Positions 35,454 to 42,054 of a stretch of DNA of 42,054 bases are shown one piece after another (position 1 is the first letter of the stretch; each line of letters begins with the position of its first letter). The position numbers were made by a program, and so were the translations under genes. Where the stretch lies: assembly GCA_016787575.1 (NCBI GenBank), contig JAEUUO010000039.1, positions 1-42,054 of the forward strand, written 5' to 3'. The notes under the pieces were generated by a model, which was not told the DNA's origin, searched no databases, and was given only the letters and a program-made list of their open reading frames with translations. The DNA is from Saprospiraceae bacterium. Its GTDB lineage: Bacteria > Bacteroidota > Bacteroidia > Chitinophagales > Saprospiraceae.

Positions 35454-36892
35454 ATTTTTCCAATTAGTTTTAATAATAAATTTTTAAGGAAGATTTTTGG
35501 TTTTGTATAAGGAGGATAAAACAAACGCAATGAATTAATCAATCTGCCATTTCTGCTAATTCCTCTTTTATGTGAAAATGTTTCAAATCCATAAAACCCG
35601 TGATTGGAGCCATGGCCACTTTGGTGATTCCCACCAAAAGGCATGTTAAAATTGCAATAGTTTAATAAACAATTGTTAATCGTTACTCCTCCAGATCGAA
35701 TCGAATTTAAAATTAAATTTTGATGCTGCTTGTTATCTGAAAAAATATATAAAGTCAAGGGTCTGTTCAATTTTTGAATGGTTTTCAAAGTTTCCTCCAA
35801 GGAATCGTAGGCAATTAAAGGCAAGACCGGACCGAAAAGTTCCGATTGCATACTCACATGGTTCCAGTTTGAGTTTAACAAAAGGATTGGTTTAATTTTC
35901 AAATCTGCAGCATTTGTTTGTATAGCTTCTGTCAGTTGAGCTCCCTGATCCAAACTATCGTTCACAATTTTCAATATTCTCTGATAGTGTTTTTCATTCA
36001 CCATTCCACAATAATCCGGATTTAATATTAATTGATTTCCGTACATATTTAAAAGCGCCTCATTCCATTCAACCACAAACTCATCCACTCTGTTTCTTGG
36101 AAGCAGAATGTAATCCGGTGATATACATGTTTGTCCGGCATTGATGCACTTCCCATAAACGATGTCAGGCATTGCCTTTTTTAAAGAAATTGATTCATCC
36201 AGGATAAGAGGATTTTTTCCACCAAGTTCCAAGGTTACACTGCTTAAGTTTTCTGCTGCTGCTTTTAATATTTTTTTTGCAGTAGCTTGTGATCCTGTAA
36301 AAAAGATATGGTTGAAAGGCAATTGAACCAAGGCTTCGGCTGTTTCTGAACTACCAAGCACAGCGTATACGTCTGATGTTGCAAACGATTGTTGGATCAA
36401 TTCTTGAATCAACTTTGCTGAGTGCGGAGCAAATTCTGAAGATTTTAAAATGATTTTATTTCCTGCTGACCAAGCCGCTATCAAAGGAATTATGGACAGA
36501 TTTATAGGATAATTCCAGGGTGCTAAAATTAACACCACCCCTTTAGGTTCATAAAGCAAGTAATGTGAACTTCCAGTTAACTCTGTGGGAGTTTGAACAT
36601 GTTTTGGTCGCATCCATTTTTTTAACTCGCGTTTTGCTTTACGCAATTCGACCAGGCAGGTTAGAATTTCAGAGGCTTCGGATTCAAAACCGGATTTATT
36701 AAAATCGAGGCGCATGGCTTCTGTTATCCGATCTTTAAACAGAAGTAAATTTTTTTCTAGCTTGTTTAAACCTGCAATTCTAAATTCATATTCGGGTACC
36801 GAAGATTTATTAAAATCAGCTTCCATCTTTTTAAAAATAGATTGGAGTGATTTTAAATCAATTGGAGATTCAATTATTTCTGTGGGATGCAT
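35450..36892 (-). CDS. Aldehyde dehydrogenase (class 3/fatty aldehyde type)
   Basis: About 480 aa. Glu222 lies in VTLELGGKNPLIL and the catalytic Cys256 in NAGQTCISPDYILL, 34 apart as in class 3 ALDH. NAD-binding and structural motifs are APWNYPINLSIIPLIAAWSAGN, IFFTGSQATAKKI and LFGPVLPLIAYDSLEE. The C-terminus is basic and hydrophobic (YTKPKIFLKNLLLKLIG), as in membrane-associated fatty aldehyde dehydrogenases. The ATG at 36892 is preferred over the in-frame ATG at 36910, because the latter overlaps a TATCTTTG -7 box. First gene of the run ALDH-DPP IV-lipoprotein-smpB. Substrate likely a long-chain or aromatic aldehyde. Confidence 0.92.
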   Translation of the reverse strand: MHPTEIIESPIDLKSLQSIFKKMEADFNKSSVPEYEFRIAGLNKLEKNLLLFKDRITEAMRLDFNKSGFESEASEILTCLVELRKAKRELKKWMRPKHVQTPTELTGSSHYLLYEPKGVVLILAPWNYPINLSIIPLIAAWSAGNKIILKSSEFAPHSAKLIQELIQQSFATSDVYAVLGSSETAEALVQLPFNHIFFTGSQATAKKILKAAAENLSSVTLELGGKNPLILDESISLKKAMPDIVYGKCINAGQTCISPDYILLPRNRVDEFVVEWNEALLNMYGNQLILNPDYCGMVNEKHYQRILKIVNDSLDQGAQLTEAIQTNAADLKIKPILLLNSNWNHVSMQSELFGPVLPLIAYDSLEETLKTIQKLNRPLTLYIFSDNKQHQNLILNSIRSGGVTINNCLLNYCNFNMPFGGNHQSGHGSNHGFYGFETFSHKRGISRNGRLINSLRLFYPPYTKPKIFLKNLLLKLIGKI

Positions 36893-36899
36893 GAGGTGG

Positions 36900-36907
36900 C
36901 AAAGATA
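36900..36907 (-). promoter_or_regulatory. -7 box TATCTTTG for the ALDH-DPP IV-lipoprotein-smpB run
   Basis: An exact TAnnTTTG match on the minus strand, ending seven bases before the ATG at 36892, so the mRNA would be leaderless or nearly so. The box lies within the first codons of the longer frame from 36910, which argues against that start. Confidence 0.6.
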
Positions 36908-37091
36908 CAAGAAGGCATTGGCATTCTAATAAAGCCCCATAGATCCGGCAAACAGGAAATAACACCGCATTTGAAACTAAAAAACGGCCATTTGAATTGC
37001 AGTCTAAATTTCATGAACAAGCGCATGGCCATTCGTATAAAAAATTGATGCTTTTTTAAATCAGATACTAAAAGGTGGAAACAAGCTGAAT

Positions 37092-38258
37092 TTAATGTGC
37101 AGCATCGGCAACCGCTTTAGCTACCCGGTGTGCAATCGTTTCATCCAATGGAGGCGGAATAATTTGATCACGAGTTGGATGTTCTACGGCGGATGCAATT
37201 GCTTGAGCTGCTGCAAATTTCATAGCCAGTGTAATTCGTTTGGCTCGTGCATGCAATGCCCCCAAGAAAATACCTGGAAATGCCAAAACGTTGTTGACCT
37301 GATTGGGAAAATCTGATCGACCCGTGCAAACAATGAAAGCTCCACCTGCCATAGCTTCATCAGGCAATATTTCTGGAATTGGATTTGCCAAGGCTAAGAT
37401 TAAAGGGTCTTTAGCCATAGCCTGGATGTGGCTTCTGTTTAACAAATTTGCTTTACTCACTCCCACAAAGACATCTGCACCAACCAATGCCTCTTCAACC
37501 GAACCCATTAAATTTCTTGGATTAGTATAGAGTAATAGTTCTTCTTTGATATCGTTGACTCCAAGACGGTTTTTATGAATAATACCCATGGTGTCACACA
37601 TGATGATTTCTTTTGCAATTTGTTGATTTCGGGCATTCCGATCTTTTTTTCCCAGATATCGGGCTATTGCAATACCGGCAGCACCAGCACCATTAATTAC
37701 TATTTTAAGGTCTTCCATTTTTCTGCCAGTTAGTCTGCAAAAATTCATCAAAGCAGCCAAAACCACAATAGCAGTTCCGTGTTGGTCATCGTGAAATACG
37801 GGAATTCCAATATCCTGCAATTTTTCTTCCACTTCAAAACACCTGGGCGAAGAGATGTCTTCCAGATTAATGCCTCCAAACACAGGAGCAATATTTTTAA
37901 CGATGGAAATGATTTCGTCGGTTTTTTGGGTCGTCAGACAAATTGGAAACCCATTGATTCCGGCAAATCTTTTAAAAAGCATGGCTTTTCCTTCCATCAC
38001 AGGAATGGCAGCATGAGCTCCTATATTGCCCAATCCCAGCACAGCCGAGCCGTCACTGACGATAGCAACCGTATTGCCTTTAATCGTATAATCGTAAACT
38101 TTAGAAGGGTCGTTGTGAATTTCTTCGCAAGGGGCTGCAACGCCAGGTGAATACGCAAGCGAAAGATCATCCTTAGACTGGATGTCAAGTTTGTTTTCAA
38201 CGGTAATTTTTCCTTGCAGTTCCTGATGCAACCGAATGGAACGTTCGAATATATCCAT
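37092..38258 (-). CDS. Malic enzyme, NAD(P)-dependent, short form
   Basis: About 388 aa, the short malic enzyme without the phosphotransacetylase-like domain of MaeB. The catalytic Tyr36 is in LAYSPGVAAPCEEI, Lys91 in PVMEGKAML, and metal and substrate residues in VFHDDQHGTAIVV. The Rossmann segment is IVINGAGAAGIAIARYLG. It decarboxylates malate to pyruvate and makes NAD(P)H. The ATG at 38258 gives MDIFERSIRLHQEL, the normal family start. The longer frame from 38315 runs through a TATTTTTG -7 box, so it is rejected. A single-gene transcript. Confidence 0.94.
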   Translation of the reverse strand: MDIFERSIRLHQELQGKITVENKLDIQSKDDLSLAYSPGVAAPCEEIHNDPSKVYDYTIKGNTVAIVSDGSAVLGLGNIGAHAAIPVMEGKAMLFKRFAGINGFPICLTTQKTDEIISIVKNIAPVFGGINLEDISSPRCFEVEEKLQDIGIPVFHDDQHGTAIVVLAALMNFCRLTGRKMEDLKIVINGAGAAGIAIARYLGKKDRNARNQQIAKEIIMCDTMGIIHKNRLGVNDIKEELLLYTNPRNLMGSVEEALVGADVFVGVSKANLLNRSHIQAMAKDPLILALANPIPEILPDEAMAGGAFIVCTGRSDFPNQVNNVLAFPGIFLGALHARAKRITLAMKFAAAQAIASAVEHPTRDQIIPPPLDETIAHRVAKAVADAAH

Positions 38259-38274
38259 AGAGCTGTTATGCAAG

Positions 38275-38282
38275 CAAAAATA
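38275..38282 (-). promoter_or_regulatory. -7 box TATTTTTG for malic enzyme
   Basis: An exact TAnnTTTG match on the minus strand, 16 bases before the ATG at 38258, so the leader would be about 10 bases. Confidence 0.55.
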
Positions 38283-38371
38283 ATACCGAAAGCGGATTTT
38301 TTGGATTTCGTTCAAATTAGAACGAAAGCAAGGACTGTTAGTTTACCCTGGAAGCTTTAAAAGAGACCGTA

Positions 38372-40714
38372 TTAATTGGCTCCTTTTCCCTTTTTCTCCA
38401 ATTGCATTGGATTTGAAGTGCCGCGCCTGCCACCCCTTCGAGGTTCGCGTTTGGCTTGAAAAATTTCAAAACGAGTGGGGATTTCGCCTACATTCCATTG
38501 GTTGTTAGTTAAATCAATGTCAGCTGTTTCATAAAATGGATCCATTTGAATTGATTTAACCTGCTTGTTACGAATGAAGGTTTTGACAATTTTTTGTTCA
38601 TTTTTTCTCCAAATCTGGACATCCAATCGTTCATCCTGATAGGTACCGTCGGTGTAATTCCACCTTAAAATAATCGGCATCACCATCCCTCCTTTGTTTG
38701 AAAACTGGACTTCGTATAAGTAAGTACTGTCACCTCCTTTTTGCAATTCATCTGAGGCTAATTGAGCTTGAATCCGAACCCGATTTTTTTCTTCATTCTG
38801 ATTGTAGTAATAGTAAAAATCGCGCAAGCTCGTGTCGCGATCTACTAAAAATGACATTCCCGAAGTTCTGTTTCTATATTTTGTAAGGGATTCTGTAGGT
38901 TCGGCAGCTTGCATAAAATAATTTAAAGGGGTGATGGCAACTGCTTCATTGGTAAGTTTAACGTGCACGGAGTCGATGGATAAATCCACTGGTTCTATAT
39001 CATAAAACCAAGCCCTCCAAAACCAATCCAGATCCGTACCGGATGCATCTTCCATGGTTCTGAAAAAATCTGCAGGTGTTGGATGTCGAAATGCCCAACG
39101 ACGCGCATACTCTTTAAAAGCATAATCAAATAATTCGCGACCTAAAATGGTTTCCCGTAAAATGCTTAAACCCGCAGCTGTCTTCGCGTAGGCATTTGAT
39201 CCAAATTGTACCAAATTTTCACTGTTTGTCATGATAGGCTCTAACTGATCTTTTGACAAGCGCATATAATCTGCGATTCTTGAAGGATTGCCGCGATCGG
39301 TTGGATAATTATTATCAAATGCTTCCTGCGTGAGGGTTTGAACGAATGTATTTAGACCCTCATCCATCCAGGTCCATTGCCTTTCGTCGCTGTTGATAAT
39401 CATTGGAAAAAAGTTATGACCTACTTCATGGATTATGACACCGATCATTCCATATTTAGTTCCTTCAGAATAGGTTCCGTCTTTTTCTGCTCTTCCAAAA
39501 TTGAAACAAATCATAGGATACTCCATTCCATTATTTGCCTCGACAGATATTGCAACCGGATACGTATAAGGGATGGTAAATTTAGAATAGCTTTGAATTG
39601 TATGCGCCACAGTTTTTGTTGAATAACGTCTGTACAAAGGATAGGCTTCCTTGGCATAATAACTCATACACATTACCTGCTTCGAATTCATTTTAATTGG
39701 CATAGCATCCCAAATAAATTTTCTTGAACTTCCCCAGGCAAAGTCTCTAACATTTTCAGCCTTGTAAATCCAGGTTTTTGTTTTGGTTGATTTATTTTTT
39801 TCAGCCTGAGTAGCTTCTTCCAATGTAACTACTTCTACCACATCGGTAGCCTTTTGTGCTGCTTCCCAGCGTTTGTATTGAGCAGGACTCAGCACTTCTT
39901 TATAATTCTGACATTGACCTGTGGCAGCAATTACATGATCTGAGGGTACTGTCAATTGAACTTTATAGTTTCCAAAAGCAAGCGCAAATTCTGCTCTGCC
40001 TGTAAATTGTTTGTTTTGCCAGCCTTGAAAATCTGAATACACGCACATTCTTGGAAACCATTGGGACATCGTAAATAAATGGTTTCCATCTTCCGGAAAA
40101 TACTCCAATCCACCTCGTCCTCCCATGGTCATGCGATCCGGGATTTTATAATTCCATTGTACAAATACTTTTACTGATTTACCGGGAAGCAATGCTTTTT
40201 TTAAATCAATGCGCATCATAGTATGGTTGATGGTGTATGACAATGCAAGGCCACTCCCCTCTTTCACAGCTTCAATGTTGACTCCATAACCAGTTGTCAT
40301 GGTTCTGCGATCTAAATTTTCGATATCGTTTTGGCTAACCCGTTCACCGGTTTTACTGTCATAGGATTCATAATTATTGGGAGATTTTGGACTGTGTTCG
40401 TTTTCATCTAATTGCAACCACAGATAGTAAAGTTTATCTGGCGAATTATTATAATATGTAATCCATTCACTACCATATAATTTAGTGTTTTCTTCGTCTA
40501 ATTTGGCTTGAATGTCGTAATCTGCACGCATTTGCCAATACGCTGAACCCGGAGCACCTGAGGCAGTACGATAGCCATTGGCATCGGGCAAAATAGTACC
40601 CAATTGTTCGAATCGATTGCCATGATTTGAATTGGGATTGTTGCGGATGTTTTGAGACTTTAGAAGCTGAAAAAATCCCAGCAGTCCAATAAGTAGAAAT
40701 TGCGTCCGTTTCAT
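38372..40714 (-). CDS. Large M1-family metallopeptidase with basic C-terminal tail
   Basis: A 780-aa secreted enzyme with signal peptide (RTQFLLIGLLGFFQLLKSQ). The zinc site is IIHEVGHNFFPMI (His429, His433) with the third ligand in TWMDEGLNTF, at HExxH-x18-E spacing. WEAAQKATDV and GMEYPMICFNFG mark the exopeptidase-type region. The C-terminal ~200 residues are beta-rich, and the chain ends in a strongly basic Gly/Arg-rich tail (REPRRGGRRGTSN, then KKGKGAN) of unknown role. The gene lies 12 bases after the HupE-like gene on the same strand, so they form an operon. It differs clearly from the 546-aa M1 enzyme at 15.3 kb and is not a recent duplicate. Confidence 0.92.
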   Translation of the reverse strand: MKRTQFLLIGLLGFFQLLKSQNIRNNPNSNHGNRFEQLGTILPDANGYRTASGAPGSAYWQMRADYDIQAKLDEENTKLYGSEWITYYNNSPDKLYYLWLQLDENEHSPKSPNNYESYDSKTGERVSQNDIENLDRRTMTTGYGVNIEAVKEGSGLALSYTINHTMMRIDLKKALLPGKSVKVFVQWNYKIPDRMTMGGRGGLEYFPEDGNHLFTMSQWFPRMCVYSDFQGWQNKQFTGRAEFALAFGNYKVQLTVPSDHVIAATGQCQNYKEVLSPAQYKRWEAAQKATDVVEVVTLEEATQAEKNKSTKTKTWIYKAENVRDFAWGSSRKFIWDAMPIKMNSKQVMCMSYYAKEAYPLYRRYSTKTVAHTIQSYSKFTIPYTYPVAISVEANNGMEYPMICFNFGRAEKDGTYSEGTKYGMIGVIIHEVGHNFFPMIINSDERQWTWMDEGLNTFVQTLTQEAFDNNYPTDRGNPSRIADYMRLSKDQLEPIMTNSENLVQFGSNAYAKTAAGLSILRETILGRELFDYAFKEYARRWAFRHPTPADFFRTMEDASGTDLDWFWRAWFYDIEPVDLSIDSVHVKLTNEAVAITPLNYFMQAAEPTESLTKYRNRTSGMSFLVDRDTSLRDFYYYYNQNEEKNRVRIQAQLASDELQKGGDSTYLYEVQFSNKGGMVMPIILRWNYTDGTYQDERLDVQIWRKNEQKIVKTFIRNKQVKSIQMDPFYETADIDLTNNQWNVGEIPTRFEIFQAKREPRRGGRRGTSNPMQLEKKGKGAN

Positions 40715-40726
40715 TTTTTAAAATTA

Positions 40727-41299
40727 TTAGATCCTTTGAAGGATTAGATAAATACTGACCAACAAAATTACGAAAGTTATCGTAGATAAGATTGCTTTTT
40801 CAAATCGGAGAGTCGTTTTTTGTAAAAAATAGGTAAAACCAAGTACGAGGCTCAAAACCACAATTTGCCCAATTTCCAATCCTAAATTAAAAGAAAACAA
40901 GGGAAAAAGTACGGACATTTCTTTGCCGAGCATGGATTTGAGTAGGTACGAAAAGCCCAAACCATGAATACAACCAAACAGTGCTGCCGTCCAATACCTG
41001 GACTGAATACCTGCACTTGAGAGTGCTAATTCTTTAAAATTAATGAGACAGGTTATCCCAATGGTCAAGGCAATTGCAATTTCTATCCAGGAGGAAGGTA
41101 ACGACAAAATATTAAAAGTACTAAGAGCAAGTGTAAATGAATGTCCTAAGGTAAATGCAGTGACCAATACCAAGAGTTTTTTCCATTCAGCCGGTTTAAA
41201 TAACAAGCTTAAACAAACAATGTAGAGAATATGATCATAGGCTTTTAAATCCAGAATATGCTGCAACCCGGTTAAAAACCATACTAAAAAATCACTCAT
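40727..41299 (-). CDS. HupE/UreJ-family membrane protein
   Basis: About 190 aa with six hydrophobic segments. HupE/UreJ features are FLTGLQHILDLKAYDHILYIV at the N-terminus, where the H-x4-D and D-H residues match the H-x4-D-H-x-L metal-binding-type motif; AFTLGHSFTLALS; and FGCIHGLGFSYLL. In other bacteria HupE is a nickel or cobalt permease for hydrogenase or urease. Neither enzyme is here. It is first in an operon with the large M1 peptidase. The ATG at 41299 is chosen because the longer frame from 41359 overlaps the divergent gene and a TACATTTG -7 box. Confidence 0.85.
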   Translation of the reverse strand: MSDFLVWFLTGLQHILDLKAYDHILYIVCLSLLFKPAEWKKLLVLVTAFTLGHSFTLALSTFNILSLPSSWIEIAIALTIGITCLINFKELALSSAGIQSRYWTAALFGCIHGLGFSYLLKSMLGKEMSVLFPLFSFNLGLEIGQIVVLSLVLGFTYFLQKTTLRFEKAILSTITFVILLVSIYLILQRI

Positions 41300-41318
41300 C
41301 TCTGTTAACTTTATATCA

Positions 41319-41326
41319 CAAATGTA
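41319..41326 (-). promoter_or_regulatory. -7 box TACATTTG for the HupE-M1 operon
   Basis: An exact TAnnTTTG match on the minus strand, 19 bases before the ATG at 41299, in the 37-base gap between the two divergent genes. Confidence 0.55.
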
Positions 41327-41336
41327 AATTTTAATA

Positions 41337-41837
41337 ATGTTGAATGTCCTACTTTTCATATTGAGTGCTTTGAGTTATTCAAAATCAACTTCTTCCATTC
41401 ATCCATTCTATATTAGTGTCAGTGAAATCAACTACAATGTTGAAAGCAAGCGAATGGAATTGAGTGTAAAAATTTTTACGGACGATTTTGAAAATACACT
41501 TCAAAAAGTATATGGCCATTCAATTAATTTAACAATTCCAAAAGACACCAGTCTTCGTGATCAGATGGTGGCATCATACATTCAAAACAATTTAGTACTC
41601 TCGATAAATAATAAATCATGTACCATCAACTATTTAGGAATTGAAAAAGAAGAAGAAGCCGTCTGGTGTTATTTTGAATCAGAGCCATGCGAATTTCCGG
41701 TCGCTCTTCAAATAAAAAATACGTTGTTGTATCAACATGTTGAAGGACAAATTAACATCATGCATGTAAGAGTTGGAAACCAGCGCAAATCGCTGAAAGT
41801 GGATCAGCCAGCATCTATCGCAAATTTCAATTTTTAA
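41337..41837 (+). CDS. DUF6702 family secreted protein
   Basis: A 166-aa protein with signal peptide (LNVLLFILSALSYSKS). The family signature follows: IHPFYISVSEINYNVESKRMELSVKIFTDDFENTL, a Lys/Asp-rich middle and VEGQINIMHVRVGNQRKSLKV. The fold is probably a single beta-sandwich, with two cysteine pairs possible (KSCTINY, VWCYFESEPCEFP). It is divergent from the HupE-M1 operon over 37 bases. In many Bacteroidota the same three families sit together (from memory), suggesting one shared pathway. Function unknown. Confidence 0.82.
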   Translation: MLNVLLFILSALSYSKSTSSIHPFYISVSEINYNVESKRMELSVKIFTDDFENTLQKVYGHSINLTIPKDTSLRDQMVASYIQNNLVLSINNKSCTINYLGIEKEEEAVWCYFESEPCEFPVALQIKNTLLYQHVEGQINIMHVRVGNQRKSLKVDQPASIANFNF

Positions 41838-41855
41838 TTCAGTGGGGGGAAGCTT

Positions 41856-41895
41856 TTAGGCAATTAGGCTATTAGACTATTAGACTGTTAGGCTG
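41856..41895. repeat. Degenerate tandem array D (octamer)
   Basis: Five 8-nt words follow each other in exact register: TTAGGCAA, TTAGGCTA, TTAGACTA, TTAGACTG and TTAGGCTG. The array lies between the DUF6702 stop and the IS end at 41917. Confidence 0.75.
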
Positions 41896-41916
41896 TTGGC
41901 CAAAAACCTATAGACC

Positions 41917-42054
41917 TGGAATTGCTCAAAAAACCGGACACAAAAGCTAAGCCTCTAGTCGGTTAGATAATAATTGATTTTTCTGTAATGGACTCATAAA
42001 GTTAATCGAACTGTGTTTTCTATGAGTATTATACCATCTTTCGATATAATCAAA
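41917..42054 (-). mobile_element. IS3-family insertion sequence, right end (cut by window edge)
   Basis: The sequence from 41917 begins TGGAATTGCTC and continues into AAAAAACCGGACAC, a plausible IS3-type terminal inverted repeat ending in TG/CA. It stands outside the stop codon of an IS3-type transposase. The left end of the element lies beyond the window, so the repeat pair and target duplication cannot be checked. Confidence 0.7.
41947..42054 (-). CDS. IS3-family transposase OrfB, C-terminal end (partial)
   Basis: The last 35 codons read FDYIERWYNTHRKHSSINFM followed by SPLQKNQLLSNRLEA and a stop. The Y-I-E-x2-YN-x2-R-x-HS-x-I/L-x2-x-SP pattern is the conserved end of IS3-family DDE transposases, after the catalytic Glu. 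The reading frame is open to the window edge and shows no decay, so the element may be intact. It ends 59 bases from array D. Confidence 0.85.
   Translation of the reverse strand, partial: FDYIERWYNTHRKHSSINFMSPLQKNQLLSNRLEA

Noticed and set aside
36980..37040. GGCCAT and ATGGCC arms as a terminator between ALDH and malic enzyme
   Set aside because: The arms are only six or seven bases and about 40 bases apart, with no T run after them; they are likely chance.
38258..38315. N-terminal extension of malic enzyme by 19 codons
   Set aside because: The added codons contain an exact -7 box and match no malic enzyme start.
12451..41895. Tandem arrays as CRISPR
   Set aside because: Units are 7-15 nt with no unique spacers and no cas genes nearby.

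Overview
The window looks like chromosomal DNA of an AT-rich member of the Bacteroidota, most likely near the Saprospiria/Chitinophagales. Five things point there. (1) Three large secreted proteins end in type IX secretion (T9SS) type A sorting domains and a fourth ends in a CHU_C/type B domain. (2) The primary sigma factor is short (288 aa, no long region 1.1). (3) GAPDH carries the long N-terminal extension common in this phylum. (4) At least eleven promoters show the Bacteroidota -7 box TAnnTTTG. (5) Family content fits: DUF6702, START_2, GWxTD, choice-of-anchor B and CbbX-like AAA proteins.

Layout. 1-1.4 kb: a GIY-YIG nuclease fragment cut by the window edge, tRNA-Ser(TGA), a lipoprotein, tRNA-His(GTG) and a strong terminator. 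1.4-7.8 kb: a VCBS/FG-GAP surface protein divergent from a methyltransferase, then a large protein with two AAA+ modules behind a duplicated beta-rich domain. 7.9-10.7 kb: ferredoxin-IscX, then the overlapping kdsC-ubiA-maf set. 10.7-14.3 kb (minus): lipocalin-like lipoprotein-GWxTD, then folD-prmA. 14.4-16.9 kb: SDR-M1 peptidase. 17-19.8 kb (minus): rplS and a PKD/CHU_C protein. 20-24.6 kb: threonylcarbamoyl-AMP synthase, then rpoD, gap and ctpA on the minus strand. 24.8-27 kb: START-like protein facing a methyltransferase-crotonase pair. 27.2-32.2 kb: two T9SS cargo proteins. 32.3-36.9 kb (minus): a tight run ALDH-DPP IV-lipoprotein-smpB. 37-41.8 kb: malic enzyme, a large M1 peptidase with a HupE-like membrane protein, and a divergent DUF6702 protein. 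The right edge cuts into an IS3-family element.

Most genes are housekeeping (translation, tRNA modification, folate, central carbon, Fe-S, LPS Kdo) mixed with secreted proteins and peptidases. No phage, CRISPR array or defence island is visible.

The most unusual signals are three. First, at least five gene-end spacers carry degenerate tandem arrays of 7-8 nt words, each array with a different word. They recall the heptanucleotide STRR repeats of cyanobacteria. Second, the 5.1-7.7 kb AAA+ protein has a doubly duplicated architecture. Third, several TAnnTTTG boxes sit so close to start codons that the mRNAs should be leaderless or nearly so, which also corrects several start sites.
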